Positions 25,363 through 34,484 are shown, numbered from the stretch's first letter. The stretch is DNA of 64,000 nt from JACVRN01 sp036389255 (GCA_036389255.1 DASVQI010000041.1:186001-250000), one strand, 5' to 3'. Made by a program: numbers and translations. The notes: generated from the sequence alone by a model not told the origin.

Positions 25363-26115
25363 ATGCAAGTGACGGCTGAAAAGACTAATCGAGCGAGGCG
25401 CACGAATGGAGAACGCGCGGGCGCCGAGGTGCGCGCCTACTCCTTCCGCGACCTCTCGCAATATCCCCTGAAAAAGCGCCTGATGATACGGGCGGCAGAC
25501 CTGCTCTTCTATCTTTTGATAAAGATAATAGGCGGCTCGACGCGCTTTCGTGTGGAGGGCTGGGAGAACTGGGAGGCTGTCTCAAGAGACGGGCTGATTC
25601 CGATTTACACCTTCTGGCACGAGCAGGTCTTTCTGGCCACACACTTCTGGCAGCAGCGCCGCATAGTCGTCATGACCTCCCAGAGCTTTGACGGAGAGTA
25701 CATAGCCCGCTTCATACAGCGATTCGGGTACGGCGCGGCTCGCGGCTCCTCCACGCGCGGGGCCGTAGGCGCTGTTGTTGAGATGGTCAAGCTCATGCGA
25801 AAGGGCAGCCCGACCGCTTTCACCATTGACGGCCCGAAGGGGCCGCGCCGCGTGGCCAAGATGGGCGCGGTAATCTTAGCGAAAAAGACGGGCCATCCGA
25901 TTCTGCCCTTCTCGATTACGCCCGCCCGCTACTGGGCCGCCGGTAGCTGGGATTGCTTTCAGGTTCCTCTGCCGTTTACGCGCGCGCTGGTGACAATCGC
26001 CCCGCCCATCTTCGTAGCGCCGGACGCGGACGACCGCGAGCTTGAGGCAAAGCGCGAGGAACTGCAACGAGAGCTTGACCGCATCAACGAGCGCGGCCAA
26101 GAGTGGCGCTCTTAA
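25363..26115 (+). CDS. DUF374 lysophospholipid acyltransferase-family protein
   Basis: 250 residues from ATG 25363; the frame stays open further upstream but that part lies opposite the divergent regulator gene and through repeat R7. DUF374 signatures appear in order: FWHEQVF (about 93), MTSQSFDGEYIA, ARGSSTRGAVGA, and TIDGPKGPRRVAK. One hydrophobic segment (LLFYLLIKIIGG, about 47-58) may anchor it in the inner membrane. The family is related to LpxL-type acyltransferases and probably acylates a lipid A or other envelope lipid. The N-terminus is uncertain since there is no strong ribosome binding site. Confidence 0.78.
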   Translation: MQVTAEKTNRARRTNGERAGAEVRAYSFRDLSQYPLKKRLMIRAADLLFYLLIKIIGGSTRFRVEGWENWEAVSRDGLIPIYTFWHEQVFLATHFWQQRRIVVMTSQSFDGEYIARFIQRFGYGAARGSSTRGAVGAVVEMVKLMRKGSPTAFTIDGPKGPRRVAKMGAVILAKKTGHPILPFSITPARYWAAGSWDCFQVPLPFTRALVTIAPPIFVAPDADDRELEAKREELQRELDRINERGQEWRS

Positions 26116-26162
26116 GCTCCGGAAACAGTAGCGCACGCCTTCAAGCGTGTAGTAGGATTCAA

Positions 26163-26251
26163 AAAACAGTGATAAGTGACAGGTGACGAGTGATGGGCAG
26201 GAACAAGCTGCTTTATCCGGTCACTTGTCACTCGTCACTCATCACTGCTTT
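26163..26251. repeat. Intergenic degenerate-heptamer hairpin (R8)
   Basis: Left arm splits into AGTGATA, AGTGACA, GGTGACG, AGTGATG; right arm into CACTTGT, CACTCGT, CACTCAT, CACT. A clear case of a heptamer array on both sides of a hairpin, located between the DUF374 gene and the M20 peptidase gene. Confidence 0.8.
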
Positions 26252-26262
26252 ATGGAGGAGCG

Positions 26263-27420
26263 ATGATTAATCAGGAGCGCATCAAGAATCTTCTTCTGGA
26301 ACTTGTACAGATTGACAGCCACTCGCGGAAAGAGCGCGACGTGGCCGAGCGGATTAAGAAGTATTGCGAAGAGATGGGCGCGGAGGTTGAGATTGACGAC
26401 GCGGGCGAGAAGGTGGGCGGCAACTCCGGCAACGTCATAGCCCGCTTCAAGGGAACCATCCCCGATGCGGAGCCTATTATGATGAGCGCGCACATGGATA
26501 CGGTCGTCCCCGGCGAAAATGTTAAGCCGATTGTCGAAGGCGACATCATACGCACGGACGGGACGACGGTTCTCGGCGGCGACGACAAATCCGGCTGCGC
26601 CGTCATCATCGAAACCATTCGCTGCCTCAAAGAGCAGAACATCCCGCACACGGACATAGAAGCCGTCTTCTCCATCTGCGAAGAGGTGGGACTGCTCGGC
26701 GCAAAGCATCTGGACGTTTCGCGCATACGCTCCAAGTACGGCATCGTCTTCGATTCCGACGACCCCGGCTTTCTCTTCACCAAAGGGCCTTCGGCCAATC
26801 ACCTTGAGTTCAAGGTTCACGGGCTGGAATCGCACGCGGGCGTGGCTCCTGAGTTCGGCATCTCCGCCATACGCATCGCGGCCGAAGCCATCAACAACAT
26901 GAAGCTGGGGCGCATAGACCACGAGACGACCGCCAACATAGGCGTCATACGCGGCGGCGAAGCCACCAACATCATCACGAACCTTGTCTACCTGAAGGGC
27001 GAGGCGCGCTCCCTGAGCGAAGAGAAGCTCAAGGCGCAGTGCGACCACATGGTCAAATGCTTTGAAGAGGCCGCAGCAGGAAAAGAGGTCACGGTCGAAG
27101 GCAAGACAACGAAAGCCCGTGTCGAATCTACGGTCGAAGCGGAATATTACTCCATGGATGTGTCTGACGAATCGCGCGTGGTGCAGCTTGTGTTGCAGGC
27201 GGCGGCGCGCATGGGGCTCGACGTGAAGACTATGGCTTCGGGCGGCGGCTGCGACGCGAACATCTTCAACCGCAAGGGCATTGAATGCGCCAATCTGGGC
27301 ACGGGGATGCGCGCCATACATACCGTCAACGAATGGCTCGATGTCAAAGACATGTACGCCTCGGCCGAGATGACGCTGGAGATTCTGCGCCTCAACGGCG
27401 AGATGGCTATGAAGAAATAG
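26263..27420 (+). CDS. M20 (PepT-like) metallopeptidase
   Basis: 385 residues; ATG 26263 follows a GGAGGAG Shine-Dalgarno. Two-zinc site residues are all present: His77 and Asp79 (SAHMDTV), Asp107 (GGDDKSG), Glu140/Glu141 (CEEVG), an Asp near 164-167 (FDSDDPG) and a C-terminal His (MRAIHTVNEW). The lid/dimerisation domain (about 178-290) contains ESHAGVAPE. Closest to the tripeptidase T / PepT2 branch. Cytoplasmic, releasing N-terminal residues from small peptides. No signal peptide. Monocistronic by context. Confidence 0.88.
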   Translation: MINQERIKNLLLELVQIDSHSRKERDVAERIKKYCEEMGAEVEIDDAGEKVGGNSGNVIARFKGTIPDAEPIMMSAHMDTVVPGENVKPIVEGDIIRTDGTTVLGGDDKSGCAVIIETIRCLKEQNIPHTDIEAVFSICEEVGLLGAKHLDVSRIRSKYGIVFDSDDPGFLFTKGPSANHLEFKVHGLESHAGVAPEFGISAIRIAAEAINNMKLGRIDHETTANIGVIRGGEATNIITNLVYLKGEARSLSEEKLKAQCDHMVKCFEEAAAGKEVTVEGKTTKARVESTVEAEYYSMDVSDESRVVQLVLQAAARMGLDVKTMASGGGCDANIFNRKGIECANLGTGMRAIHTVNEWLDVKDMYASAEMTLEILRLNGEMAMKK

Positions 27421-27481
27421 TGAAGGGTAAATGGTGAATGGACGAAACGCTTCTCTCTATTCACCATTTACTATTTACTCG
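27421..27481. repeat. Intergenic degenerate-heptamer hairpin (R9)
   Basis: Left arm GGTAAAT, GGTGAAT, GG (from 27425); right arm ATTCACC, ATTTACT, ATTTACT (about 27460-27480). Starts right after the M20 stop codon and may end its transcript. Confidence 0.75.
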
Positions 27482-27670
27482 CACTTTGCTACTACTTAGA
27501 CCCGGCTGGGCCAGAGCAAAAACAGGCGGCGGCGCGCGTCAATCTTCGCGGTTCGGGTGCGCAAGAAACCATAAAAGAGAACGTTCTACCCGCGCTGGCA
27601 CTCTGGATAAAAACTTTCGCAGGAAGTTTTGCTATAAGAGCAGATTTTAACCACCTTCAGGAGTTCAAAG

Positions 27671-29041
27671 ATGAAGATTAAAGAGTTTAGTTTGCGCCAC
27701 GCGGCCCTTGTCTTAGGAGTTTTCATGGTGCTGTGCGGCGTAGAGAGCGCGGCGCTCGGGCAGGGACACGGCGGCGGCCCCGGCGGCACTACCGGCGGCG
27801 GCGGCGACATCAGTGGCGGTGCAAGTGGCGGCGCAAGTGGCCGCTCAACCGTCTCCACGCGTAGCGGGAGCGCTCCCACCGCGAGACGCAACGTGCGGCG
27901 CGGCAGCAGAAGACGCACGACTCCGACCACCCCGTCCACTGCTACTTCCCGCACCCCGCAGCCCACCGGCCCCAGCGCGGACGAGCTGGACAGACAGGGC
28001 GACGCATTTTTTCAGGCCCGCCAGTACGACCGCGCGGCTGAAGTCTACCAGCGTCTGGTTCGAGTGACGCCGAATGACTCGGAGGCGTGGTTCGATTTGG
28101 GGAACGCTCTATACAATGCGGAGCGCTATCAGGAATCGGTCACCGCCTATCAGAGGGCGGCGCAGCTTGACCCTCAGTGGGAGACGGCCCATTTCTATCT
28201 GGGCGATGCTTATCACGCGCTCCAACTCTATAGTGAGGCCGCCACGTCCTACCTGAACGCTATTAATATTAAGGCGGATTATCAGGAAGCGCTCAGGGCT
28301 CTGGGCAGCACCTATAACGCGCTTAAGAGATATACGGACGCGATTCCCTATCTCAGACAGGCGGTCAGGCTGAACCCGAACGACGATGACGCGCAGTTTT
28401 CTCTGGGCAACTCCTACTACAATTCCAAGCAGTACGCGGAGTCGGTCGCGCCGTATCAGGCGGCGGCGCGCATCAGCCCCAAGTGGGCCACGGCGCACTG
28501 GTATCTGGCGGACGCTTACCTGAACCTGCGACGCAATCAGGAAGCCCTCAAAGAGTACATCCTCGCGGGCGACCTTTATACGGAGGCCAAGCAATACGAC
28601 GAGGGGCGCAACGTTTACGAGATAGCCCTTAAGATTGACCCGAACAATTCGGAAGCGCATCTCGGCATGGGCAACACCTACTACAACAACGGCCAGTATG
28701 CGGAGTCAATTCCTTTCTATCAGGCGGCCACACGCGCAAACCCGCGCTGGCCTGCGGCCCACTGGTATCTGGGCGACGCGTACTTTAACGTGCGCCGCTA
28801 CGAGCAGGCTGCCGACTCTTACGAGCGAGCGGTACAGCTTCAGCCCAACAACGCGGAGCTTCGCTACATGCGTGGCCGCACTTTCATACTGCTTGGCAAC
28901 CGCGAAGGAGCCATGGCGGAGTACAGGGTCTTGAGAACGCTGGACGCTGATAAGGCCAACAAGCTCTACGCCCTGATTAACAACCAGCAGGAGGAAGAGA
29001 ATCACCCTTCGCGCACGGCCCAGCATAAAGCTGCGCGCTAA
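27671..29041 (+). CDS. Secreted TPR protein with Gly-rich N-terminus
   Basis: 456 residues; signal peptide to about residue 30. A Gly/Ser/Thr-rich low-complexity segment (about 34-100) leads into nine or so TPR motifs (about 108-430), many with the pattern 'A..Y..A....P....AH..LGDAY', e.g. PQWETAHFYLGDAYHAL and PRWPAAHWYLGDAYFNV. The repeats alternate in two types, suggesting pairwise internal duplication. Probably a periplasmic scaffold for protein contacts; partners unknown. AGGAGTTCAAAG precedes ATG 27671. A strong terminator follows. Confidence 0.78.
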   Translation: MKIKEFSLRHAALVLGVFMVLCGVESAALGQGHGGGPGGTTGGGGDISGGASGGASGRSTVSTRSGSAPTARRNVRRGSRRRTTPTTPSTATSRTPQPTGPSADELDRQGDAFFQARQYDRAAEVYQRLVRVTPNDSEAWFDLGNALYNAERYQESVTAYQRAAQLDPQWETAHFYLGDAYHALQLYSEAATSYLNAINIKADYQEALRALGSTYNALKRYTDAIPYLRQAVRLNPNDDDAQFSLGNSYYNSKQYAESVAPYQAAARISPKWATAHWYLADAYLNLRRNQEALKEYILAGDLYTEAKQYDEGRNVYEIALKIDPNNSEAHLGMGNTYYNNGQYAESIPFYQAATRANPRWPAAHWYLGDAYFNVRRYEQAADSYERAVQLQPNNAELRYMRGRTFILLGNREGAMAEYRVLRTLDADKANKLYALINNQQEEENHPSRTAQHKAAR

Positions 29042-29062
29042 GCAATCTCTTCAGCACAACAC

Positions 29063-29110
29063 GGACGCCGCTTGCAGGCTGATTAGCTTCTGCAAGCGGC
29101 GTCCTCTTTT
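29063..29110 (+). terminator. Intrinsic terminator after the TPR gene
   Basis: Perfect 15-bp stem (29063-29077 with 29090-29104), 12-base loop, followed by TCTTTT. Located 22 bases after the stop. Confidence 0.85.
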
Positions 29111-29210
29111 CCTTCCATGTGCGGAATGATTCCCGGTAATCACTCGCAGGGAATGGACAGGATATACGGAATGATGCTAGAACTCGCCTTTCATACGGGA
29201 GACTGTTTTG

Positions 29211-30131
29211 ATGGCTGAAGAGTCGGAAGCTAACGTGTATAGAAGCGGCTACGTGGCGCTGGTCGGGCGGCCAAACGCCGGAAAGTCCACGCTGCTCAAC
29301 CGGCTCGTGGGCGAAAAGATTGCCGCCGTCTCCAACAAGCCGCAGACGACGCGCTATCGCATCGAAGGCGTGATTACGCGCCCCGCAGGTCAGATTGTGC
29401 TGGTTGACACGCCCGGCGTACACAAGCCCGGCTACCTGCTGAACCGCCGCATGATGGCCGCCGTTCACGAAGCCCTCGAAGGCGTAGACCTCGTCTGCCT
29501 GATACGCGACGCCTCCGCGCCCACCGGCAACGGCGACCGCTTCGTGCTCGATTTAGTCAAAGAGGCCGCGAAGCCCTCGCTCCTGCTGCTCAACAAGACC
29601 GACCGGATTCAGGATAAGTCTAAGCTTCTTCCTCTTATGGAACTGTACGCGCAGGAGTACGACTGGCGCGCGGTCGTGCCGCTCTCGGCTTTGAAGGGCG
29701 ACCAGTTGGAGGTTCTTCTGGAAGAGATGATTCGGAACCTGCCGGAGGGCGAGCCCATCTTCGGTGAAGACGAATTGACCGACCAGCCGATTAGAAATCT
29801 GATAGCGGAGATAGTGCGCGAAAAAATCCTGCACGCGACCGGCGAAGAGCTTCCCTACGTCACGGCCGTCGTCACGGAAAAGTTCGAGCAGGAGCGCGAA
29901 GACTTCGCGCGCATCTTCTGCGCCATCTTCGTAGAGCGCCCCACGCAGAAGAAGATAATCATAGGCCATCAGGCGGAGCGGCTGCGCGAGATAGGCACGC
30001 GCGCCCGTCAGGACGTGGAGCGCCTGCTTGGGCATCGCTGCCACCTTGAGCTGTTCGTCAAAGTCGAAGAGGGCTGGCGCGACCGCGAGCACCTGCTCGA
30101 CACGCTCGGCATACACGGCAAAGGCAAATGA
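29211..30131 (+). CDS. era: GTPase Era
   Basis: 306 residues from ATG 29211, which has GGGAGA eight bases upstream; the TTG three bases earlier is not needed. G1 GRPNAGKS, G2 region with TTR, G3 DTPG, G4 NKTD and G5 SAL are complete. The C-terminal KH domain (about 205-300) has the RNA-binding GERQKAIIIGHxG-equivalent KKIIIGHQAERLREIG. Era helps 30S assembly by binding the 3' end of 16S rRNA at the membrane. Its stop overlaps the start of prmA (ATGA), forming an operon with prmA and rsmE, all ribosome-maturation functions. Confidence 0.95.
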   Translation: MAEESEANVYRSGYVALVGRPNAGKSTLLNRLVGEKIAAVSNKPQTTRYRIEGVITRPAGQIVLVDTPGVHKPGYLLNRRMMAAVHEALEGVDLVCLIRDASAPTGNGDRFVLDLVKEAAKPSLLLLNKTDRIQDKSKLLPLMELYAQEYDWRAVVPLSALKGDQLEVLLEEMIRNLPEGEPIFGEDELTDQPIRNLIAEIVREKILHATGEELPYVTAVVTEKFEQEREDFARIFCAIFVERPTQKKIIIGHQAERLREIGTRARQDVERLLGHRCHLELFVKVEEGWRDREHLLDTLGIHGKGK

Positions 30132-31039
30132 GAGAAGTGGAAGATGCACGAGTCGAAGAGAGCGCGGCGCGGGTCTGGTACGCGCTTGACGTGCGGATTG
30201 AGCAGGCCGCTACGGAGGCCATAGAGTACGCTCTGATGGAAGCGGGGGCGCTCGGCACGGAGATAAACCAGCTCGGCCCCAATGCGCCGCGTGATGCGGG
30301 CGAGACTATCATCGTCACGGCCTACTTCGACTCGACGCCCGAACGAGAGCGCGTGCGCCTAGCGCTTCTAGACGCCTTGAGGCTCTACAATCTTCCCACC
30401 TCTTCGGCGCGTGATATGAACGTCCGAGAGGTGGCAGACCGCGACTGGCTGGGCGAATGGAAGAAGTCCTGGCAGCCCGTGCGCGTCGGAGAGCGGTTCA
30501 TCATCGCGCCGCCTTGGAGCGAGATTAGCGAGCGGGAAGAGCGGCTCGTGATACGGATTGAGCCGGGCATGGCCTTCGGCACAGGCACGCATGAAACCAC
30601 GCGCCTCTGCCTCGAAGCAATCGAAAAATATTTCAAGGGCGGGAGCTTTCTGGACGTGGGCACGGGCACAGGCATCCTCTCAATCGCCGCCGCGCTTCTT
30701 TCGCCTGATGCGCGCATAGAAGCCTGCGACACGGACGCGGACGCCGTAGAGATTGCGCGCGAGAACGCGCGCCTGAATGGTGTCGCAGACCGCACAAGCT
30801 TTCGCTCAGGAACGCTGGATGAACAGACGGCCTCCGCCGACTTGGTCTGCGCCAACCTGACTGCCGACGTGATTGTGCCGCTTCTGCCCGCCCTGATTTC
30901 CGCTACCTGCGGACGACTGATTCTCTCAGGCATACTGGACTCGCAGGCGGAGCTAGTGCGCAGCCGTCTTCACGAGCTTGGCGTCACACAGCAACCCGAA
31001 ACCACGGCCAAGGGCGAATGGGTAGCGATGATAATTTAG
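30128..31039 (+). CDS. prmA: Ribosomal protein L11 methyltransferase PrmA
   Basis: 303 residues. The N-terminal L11-binding domain contains DWLGEWKKSWQPV, a PrmA hallmark. The class I SAM-binding domain has GMAFGTGTHETT, DVGTGTGILSIAA (motif I) and CANLTADVI (motif IV, NL..). It trimethylates L11 in the cytoplasm. The ATGA overlap with era implies translational coupling; rsmE follows after 12 bases. Confidence 0.94.
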   Translation: MREVEDARVEESAARVWYALDVRIEQAATEAIEYALMEAGALGTEINQLGPNAPRDAGETIIVTAYFDSTPERERVRLALLDALRLYNLPTSSARDMNVREVADRDWLGEWKKSWQPVRVGERFIIAPPWSEISEREERLVIRIEPGMAFGTGTHETTRLCLEAIEKYFKGGSFLDVGTGTGILSIAAALLSPDARIEACDTDADAVEIARENARLNGVADRTSFRSGTLDEQTASADLVCANLTADVIVPLLPALISATCGRLILSGILDSQAELVRSRLHELGVTQQPETTAKGEWVAMII

Positions 31040-31051
31040 CGGTTTCTCTCT

Positions 31052-31801
31052 ATGTCTCGTCGTAGATTCTATGCGCCGCCGGAGGAGTTCCGGCGAGGAC
31101 AGGACGTGACGCTCGCGGCCGAAGAGGCGCAGCACATGCGGGGTGTGCTGAGGCTCAAGCCGGGCGACGAGGTTTTCGTCTTCGACGGGCTCGGGCGAGA
31201 GTACCTCTGCCGCATAGAGAGCCTGAGACGCGACGCCGCCGCGCTCAGCGTTCTTGAAGAGGTCGAAGCCGCGAGCCCCGAATCCGCGCTCGATTTGACT
31301 CTGGCGCTCGCGCTCCTTAAGGGCGAGAAGTTCGACTTGTCCGTGCAGAAGGCTACGGAGCTTGGCGTGATGAAGATAGTGCCCGTGACGACCAAGCTCT
31401 CCGACATACGGCTGCGCGATGAGCGTGACGCGGAAAAGCGCACCGCTCGCTGGCGACGCATATCGCTTGAGGCGGCCAAACAATCGGGCCGCGCACGCCT
31501 CCCCGAAATCGAAGAGCCAATAGGCTTCGATTCTCTTTTAGAGAATCGCTCCGACGAACTGGCTTTGATGTTCGTAGAGCGCGGCGGCCGTAGCCTCGCG
31601 CAAAGCTTAAACACGTCGGCCATGCCGCATAGCCTCACGGCGCTTGTAGGCCCCGAAGGCGGCTGGACGGATGAAGAGATTCAACAGGCGCGCGACCGCG
31701 ACTGGCAAATCATAACCCTCGGCGGGCGCATCTTACGCGCGGAGACTGCCGCCATAGCCATCACCACACTGCTCCAACATCTCTACGGCGACCTGAGATG
31801 A
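31052..31801 (+). CDS. rsmE: 16S rRNA (uracil-1498-N3)-methyltransferase RsmE
   Basis: 249 residues of the SPOUT class. N-terminal PUA-like domain (MSRRRFYAPPEEF... AEEAQHMRGVLRL) and C-terminal knotted SAM domain with LVGPEGGWTDEE and LGGRILRAETAAI, the two RsmE signatures. It methylates U1498 of 16S rRNA. Last gene of the era-prmA-rsmE operon; its stop codon abuts repeat R10, which could terminate transcription from both sides. Confidence 0.94.
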   Translation: MSRRRFYAPPEEFRRGQDVTLAAEEAQHMRGVLRLKPGDEVFVFDGLGREYLCRIESLRRDAAALSVLEEVEAASPESALDLTLALALLKGEKFDLSVQKATELGVMKIVPVTTKLSDIRLRDERDAEKRTARWRRISLEAAKQSGRARLPEIEEPIGFDSLLENRSDELALMFVERGGRSLAQSLNTSAMPHSLTALVGPEGGWTDEEIQQARDRDWQIITLGGRILRAETAAIAITTLLQHLYGDLR

Positions 31802-31861
31802 TTGATTCAATGGCTCACCGGCTCATTGATTCATTGAATCAATGAGCCGGTGAACCAATTC
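31802..31861. repeat. Intergenic degenerate-octamer hairpin (R10)
   Basis: Arms of 25 bases (31809-31833 and 31835-31859) with two mismatches around a one-base centre. Words GGCTCACC, GGCTCATT, GATTCATT. It lies between convergent genes and overlaps the last dozen codons of the minus-strand gene. Shares GATTCATT-type words with R5. Confidence 0.8.
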
Positions 31862-32509
31862 TCCGGCTCTTTCCCTGTCGCGCTTGATTTCAAAGGCCCA
31901 CGCGGGGTCGAAAGGGACGGACAGCAGAGCTTCTAATTCTGCGCGGGCTCGCTCCGCGTCTCCGCATTCCAGCAGCAGCTCCGCGAAGTAGATTCGCGTG
32001 ACGGTGTTTGAAGGCGCGAGGCGCATGGCCTCTTCAAAGTGAGCGCGGGCGCGATTCTTTCCGCCGCCCAAGATGCGCGGGAGCTTTGATTCCAGACGCG
32101 CCAGCACTCGCAAGGGGCCAGCCGCGTGATAGGCCGGGTCTATCTCTGCGGCTCTCTTAAGCTCGCGCCGAGCGCCTAGCGCCGCTCGAATCGCGCTCAG
32201 AGGTTTCTCAAGCTGAGCCAGAAGGGCGAGGTTGACGCCGAGCCAGAAACGGCCCTCGACGGCCGCGCCGGAAACTCGCACGGCACGCCTTCCCGCATCA
32301 ACTCCCGCCAGATGATGCGAGCGGGCTTCCTCTCGGTCGCGCGCCTCCTGACCCAGAAAAAAGTGTGCGCGGCTCAGCCGCCACAGCGCTCCGTAATCGT
32401 CGGCAGCTTCCCCGAGCAGCTCAAGGCTGCGGCGCACGGAGCCGGGTTGCTCGCGCCCGTCGTAGAGCTTGTCTGCAATCGCTCGTATCTCTTCCGAACT
32501 TTCAGGCAT
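31823..32509 (-). CDS. TPR protein of the TRAP-associated TatT type
   Basis: 228 residues from ATG 32507-32509 (MPESSEEIRAIADKLYDG); a start at 32617 would add an unlikely basic leader. Helical repeat pairs throughout, with FFLGQEAR, EGRFWLGVNLAL, LPRILGGGKNRARAHFEEAMRLAP and TRIYFAELLLECGD, which match the TatT component family. There is no signal peptide and no visible TRAP transporter gene, so transport is not supported. The last residues (LIDSMNQ) are encoded by one arm of hairpin R10, so the C-terminus seems to have been shaped by the repeat. Confidence 0.65.
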   Translation of the reverse strand: MPESSEEIRAIADKLYDGREQPGSVRRSLELLGEAADDYGALWRLSRAHFFLGQEARDREEARSHHLAGVDAGRRAVRVSGAAVEGRFWLGVNLALLAQLEKPLSAIRAALGARRELKRAAEIDPAYHAAGPLRVLARLESKLPRILGGGKNRARAHFEEAMRLAPSNTVTRIYFAELLLECGDAERARAELEALLSVPFDPAWAFEIKRDRERAGELVHRLIDSMNQ

Positions 32510-32679
32510 AGAAACTTTGCCGCGATACTTCAAAAACTTTGACTTGCCGCCCCGCGCGGGAGCAGAATAATGGCAGAGACGGAACGGATACCGGAAAGAA
32601 CGGACAGCGACAGGCATCCACTTCTCGGTATTCTTTATCTTAAGAGACGAGAGCCGTCTCTTTCAAAGGAGTCTAAGGA

Positions 32680-32955
32680 ATGGCCTTGAGCAAGGATGAT
32701 GCCGTCAAACGCGCGCGGGCCGATTTGGCAAAGCGCCTCGGCGTCCCGGATTCAGAGATAAAAGAGGAAGCCGTAGAGCAGTCGGACTTCCCGGACATGG
32801 CGCTCGGCGCGCCGGTCGAAGACGAGATGAGTGGGCAGATGATTACCCCCGGCTGGCGTATACGCCTGAGCGCTTCGGGCAAAGGCTACGAGTACCGCGC
32901 CGGACGCGATCAACTACGCCTCTTCAACTACAAAGGCTCGAACCATAAGATATGA
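32680..32955 (+). CDS. Small conserved-looking hypothetical protein (91 aa)
   Basis: MALSKDDAVKRARADLAKRL... is preceded by AAAGGAGTCTAAGGA, a good ribosome binding site. The protein is charged, soluble, with an N-terminal amphipathic helix (about 4-30) and a beta-rich C-terminus (GWRIRLSASGKGYEYRAG) that resembles small surface-exposed beta domains. No family is recognised. Divergent from the TatT-like gene. Confidence 0.6.
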   Translation: MALSKDDAVKRARADLAKRLGVPDSEIKEEAVEQSDFPDMALGAPVEDEMSGQMITPGWRIRLSASGKGYEYRAGRDQLRLFNYKGSNHKI

Positions 32956-33037
32956 AAGAGTCTAGAGAGTCTGGAGAGAAGAACCAGTTGACTCTATGGA
33001 CTCTCTAGACTCTCCGGACTCTCCAGACTGTTTTTGA
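32955..33037. repeat. Intergenic degenerate-nonamer hairpin (R11)
   Basis: Right side reads GACTCTCTA, GACTCTCCG, GACTCTCCA, GACT; left side AGAGTCTAG, AGAGTCTGG, AGAG. The unit here is nine bases. Between the 91-residue gene and the subtilase gene. Confidence 0.78.
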
Positions 33038-33046
33038 GGTATTAAG

Positions 33047-34456
33047 ATGAACCGGCAGAATTTCCCTAAGCATCTATTATTGGCCGTGGCGATTGTCATG
33101 CTGGCCGCTATGGCCGGGCAGATTCGTCGCTGGCAGCGCGACTGGCATCCCAGACGCACACGCACTGTCATCACCACTACCCAGAAGACGACCGTGACGC
33201 GCCCGCGCGCCTCCGAAGTGCTGGTGCGCTTTCGCCCGGGCACGACTCTGGACAGAATCAAGTCAATTGCCCTGCGCCAGAACGACCGCATTGAAGACCG
33301 CATAGAGTCGGTCAACAATCTGGTGGTGATGGAGGACGAGGACGGGCTGGACGTGGAGTCTGTCGTCAACGGCTACCGCAGCCTGCCGGACGTGGAGTAC
33401 GCGGAGCCGAACTACTCCATCAACCTTGAGCCTGAGCCGACCGGCGTGACTCCTCCCAGCTATCTCGATTCGGCTCAGAGCGGGCCGAACGACCCTATGT
33501 TCGGTGACCAGTGGTCGCTTCAGAACACGGGCCAGCGCGGCGGTCAGGCTAAGGCTGACATCAGCGCCTTGACCGCATGGGAAAAGACGAAGGGCAGCAA
33601 CAAGGTGGTCGTGGCCGTACTCGATAGCGGCGTTGATTACACGCATCGAGACCTTGTCAACAACATCTGGGTGCGACCGCCCAACATGGCCCGTTACTCT
33701 GACGAGGAAATCGGCACGATTGACGACACGCACGGCTTCAACGCCATAGAGAACACGGGCGACCCCATGGACGATAACGGCCACGGCACACACTGCGCGG
33801 GCATCATTGGCGCGGAGGGCGACAACAGCGAAGGCATCGCGGGCGTCAACTGGAAGGTCGAGATAATGCCCTTGAAGTTCATGAACGCCAACGGGTCTGG
33901 GACTACCAAGGATGCTATCAAGGCCATCAACTATGTGATTGAGCGCAAGCGCGCGGGCGTCAACGTGCGGGTCATCAATGCAAGCTGGGGCTCGACCGCC
34001 AAGTCAAAGGCGCTTGAGGACGCGATTCGTGAAGCCGGTGACGAGGGCATTCTCTTTGTCGCGGCAAGCGGCAATTCGAGCGCGGACGCAGACCGCTCGC
34101 CCCATTATCCTGCGGGCTACAATCTGCCGAACGTCATCTCGGTGGCGGCCCTGAACCGCAACGACGAGTTGGCCTCCTTCTCGAACTACGGAGCAAAGAC
34201 TGTTCACGTAGCCGCGCCGGGCGCGGAGATTCTGAGCACTTGGCTCAACGGGACGTTCGAAGAGCATTCGGGAACCTCCATGGCTACGCCCGAAGTCGTG
34301 GGCGTGGCGGCGCTCGTGCTTTCACTTGAGCCGGACATGTCGGTCAAGGAGTTGCGCCAGCGATTGATGGATGCGACAGACCCCTTGCCTGCTCTGAAAG
34401 GAAAAGTCGTGACGGGAGGGCGCATCAACGCGGCCTTGGCCGTCGGCGCAAAGTAA
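33047..34456 (+). CDS. Secreted/anchored S8 subtilisin-like serine protease
   Basis: 469 residues. An N-terminal hydrophobic segment (about 9-25, signal or anchor) is followed by an inhibitor-I9-like propeptide (EVLVRFRPGTT... to VEYAEPNY, about 57-123). The S8 domain has the full triad: Asp193 (AVLDSGVD), His246 (NGHGTHCAG), oxyanion Asn343 (AASGNSS) and Ser411 (SGTSMATP). The residue after SMATP is Glu rather than the common His. Probably an extracellular protease matured by propeptide cleavage. A strong terminator follows the gene. Confidence 0.92.
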   Translation: MNRQNFPKHLLLAVAIVMLAAMAGQIRRWQRDWHPRRTRTVITTTQKTTVTRPRASEVLVRFRPGTTLDRIKSIALRQNDRIEDRIESVNNLVVMEDEDGLDVESVVNGYRSLPDVEYAEPNYSINLEPEPTGVTPPSYLDSAQSGPNDPMFGDQWSLQNTGQRGGQAKADISALTAWEKTKGSNKVVVAVLDSGVDYTHRDLVNNIWVRPPNMARYSDEEIGTIDDTHGFNAIENTGDPMDDNGHGTHCAGIIGAEGDNSEGIAGVNWKVEIMPLKFMNANGSGTTKDAIKAINYVIERKRAGVNVRVINASWGSTAKSKALEDAIREAGDEGILFVAASGNSSADADRSPHYPAGYNLPNVISVAALNRNDELASFSNYGAKTVHVAAPGAEILSTWLNGTFEEHSGTSMATPEVVGVAALVLSLEPDMSVKELRQRLMDATDPLPALKGKVVTGGRINAALAVGAK

Positions 34457-34484
34457 AATTCCACAGCTTGTAGAGCCATGACCG

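Noticed and set aside
26242..27321. 359-residue open frame opposite the M20 peptidase
   Set aside because: Shadow of a gene with a full zinc site and strong ribosome binding site.
7911..33037. Periodic repeats considered as CRISPR arrays
   Set aside because: Units are 7-9 bases, degenerate and palindromic, with no spacer-repeat alternation and no cas genes in the window.
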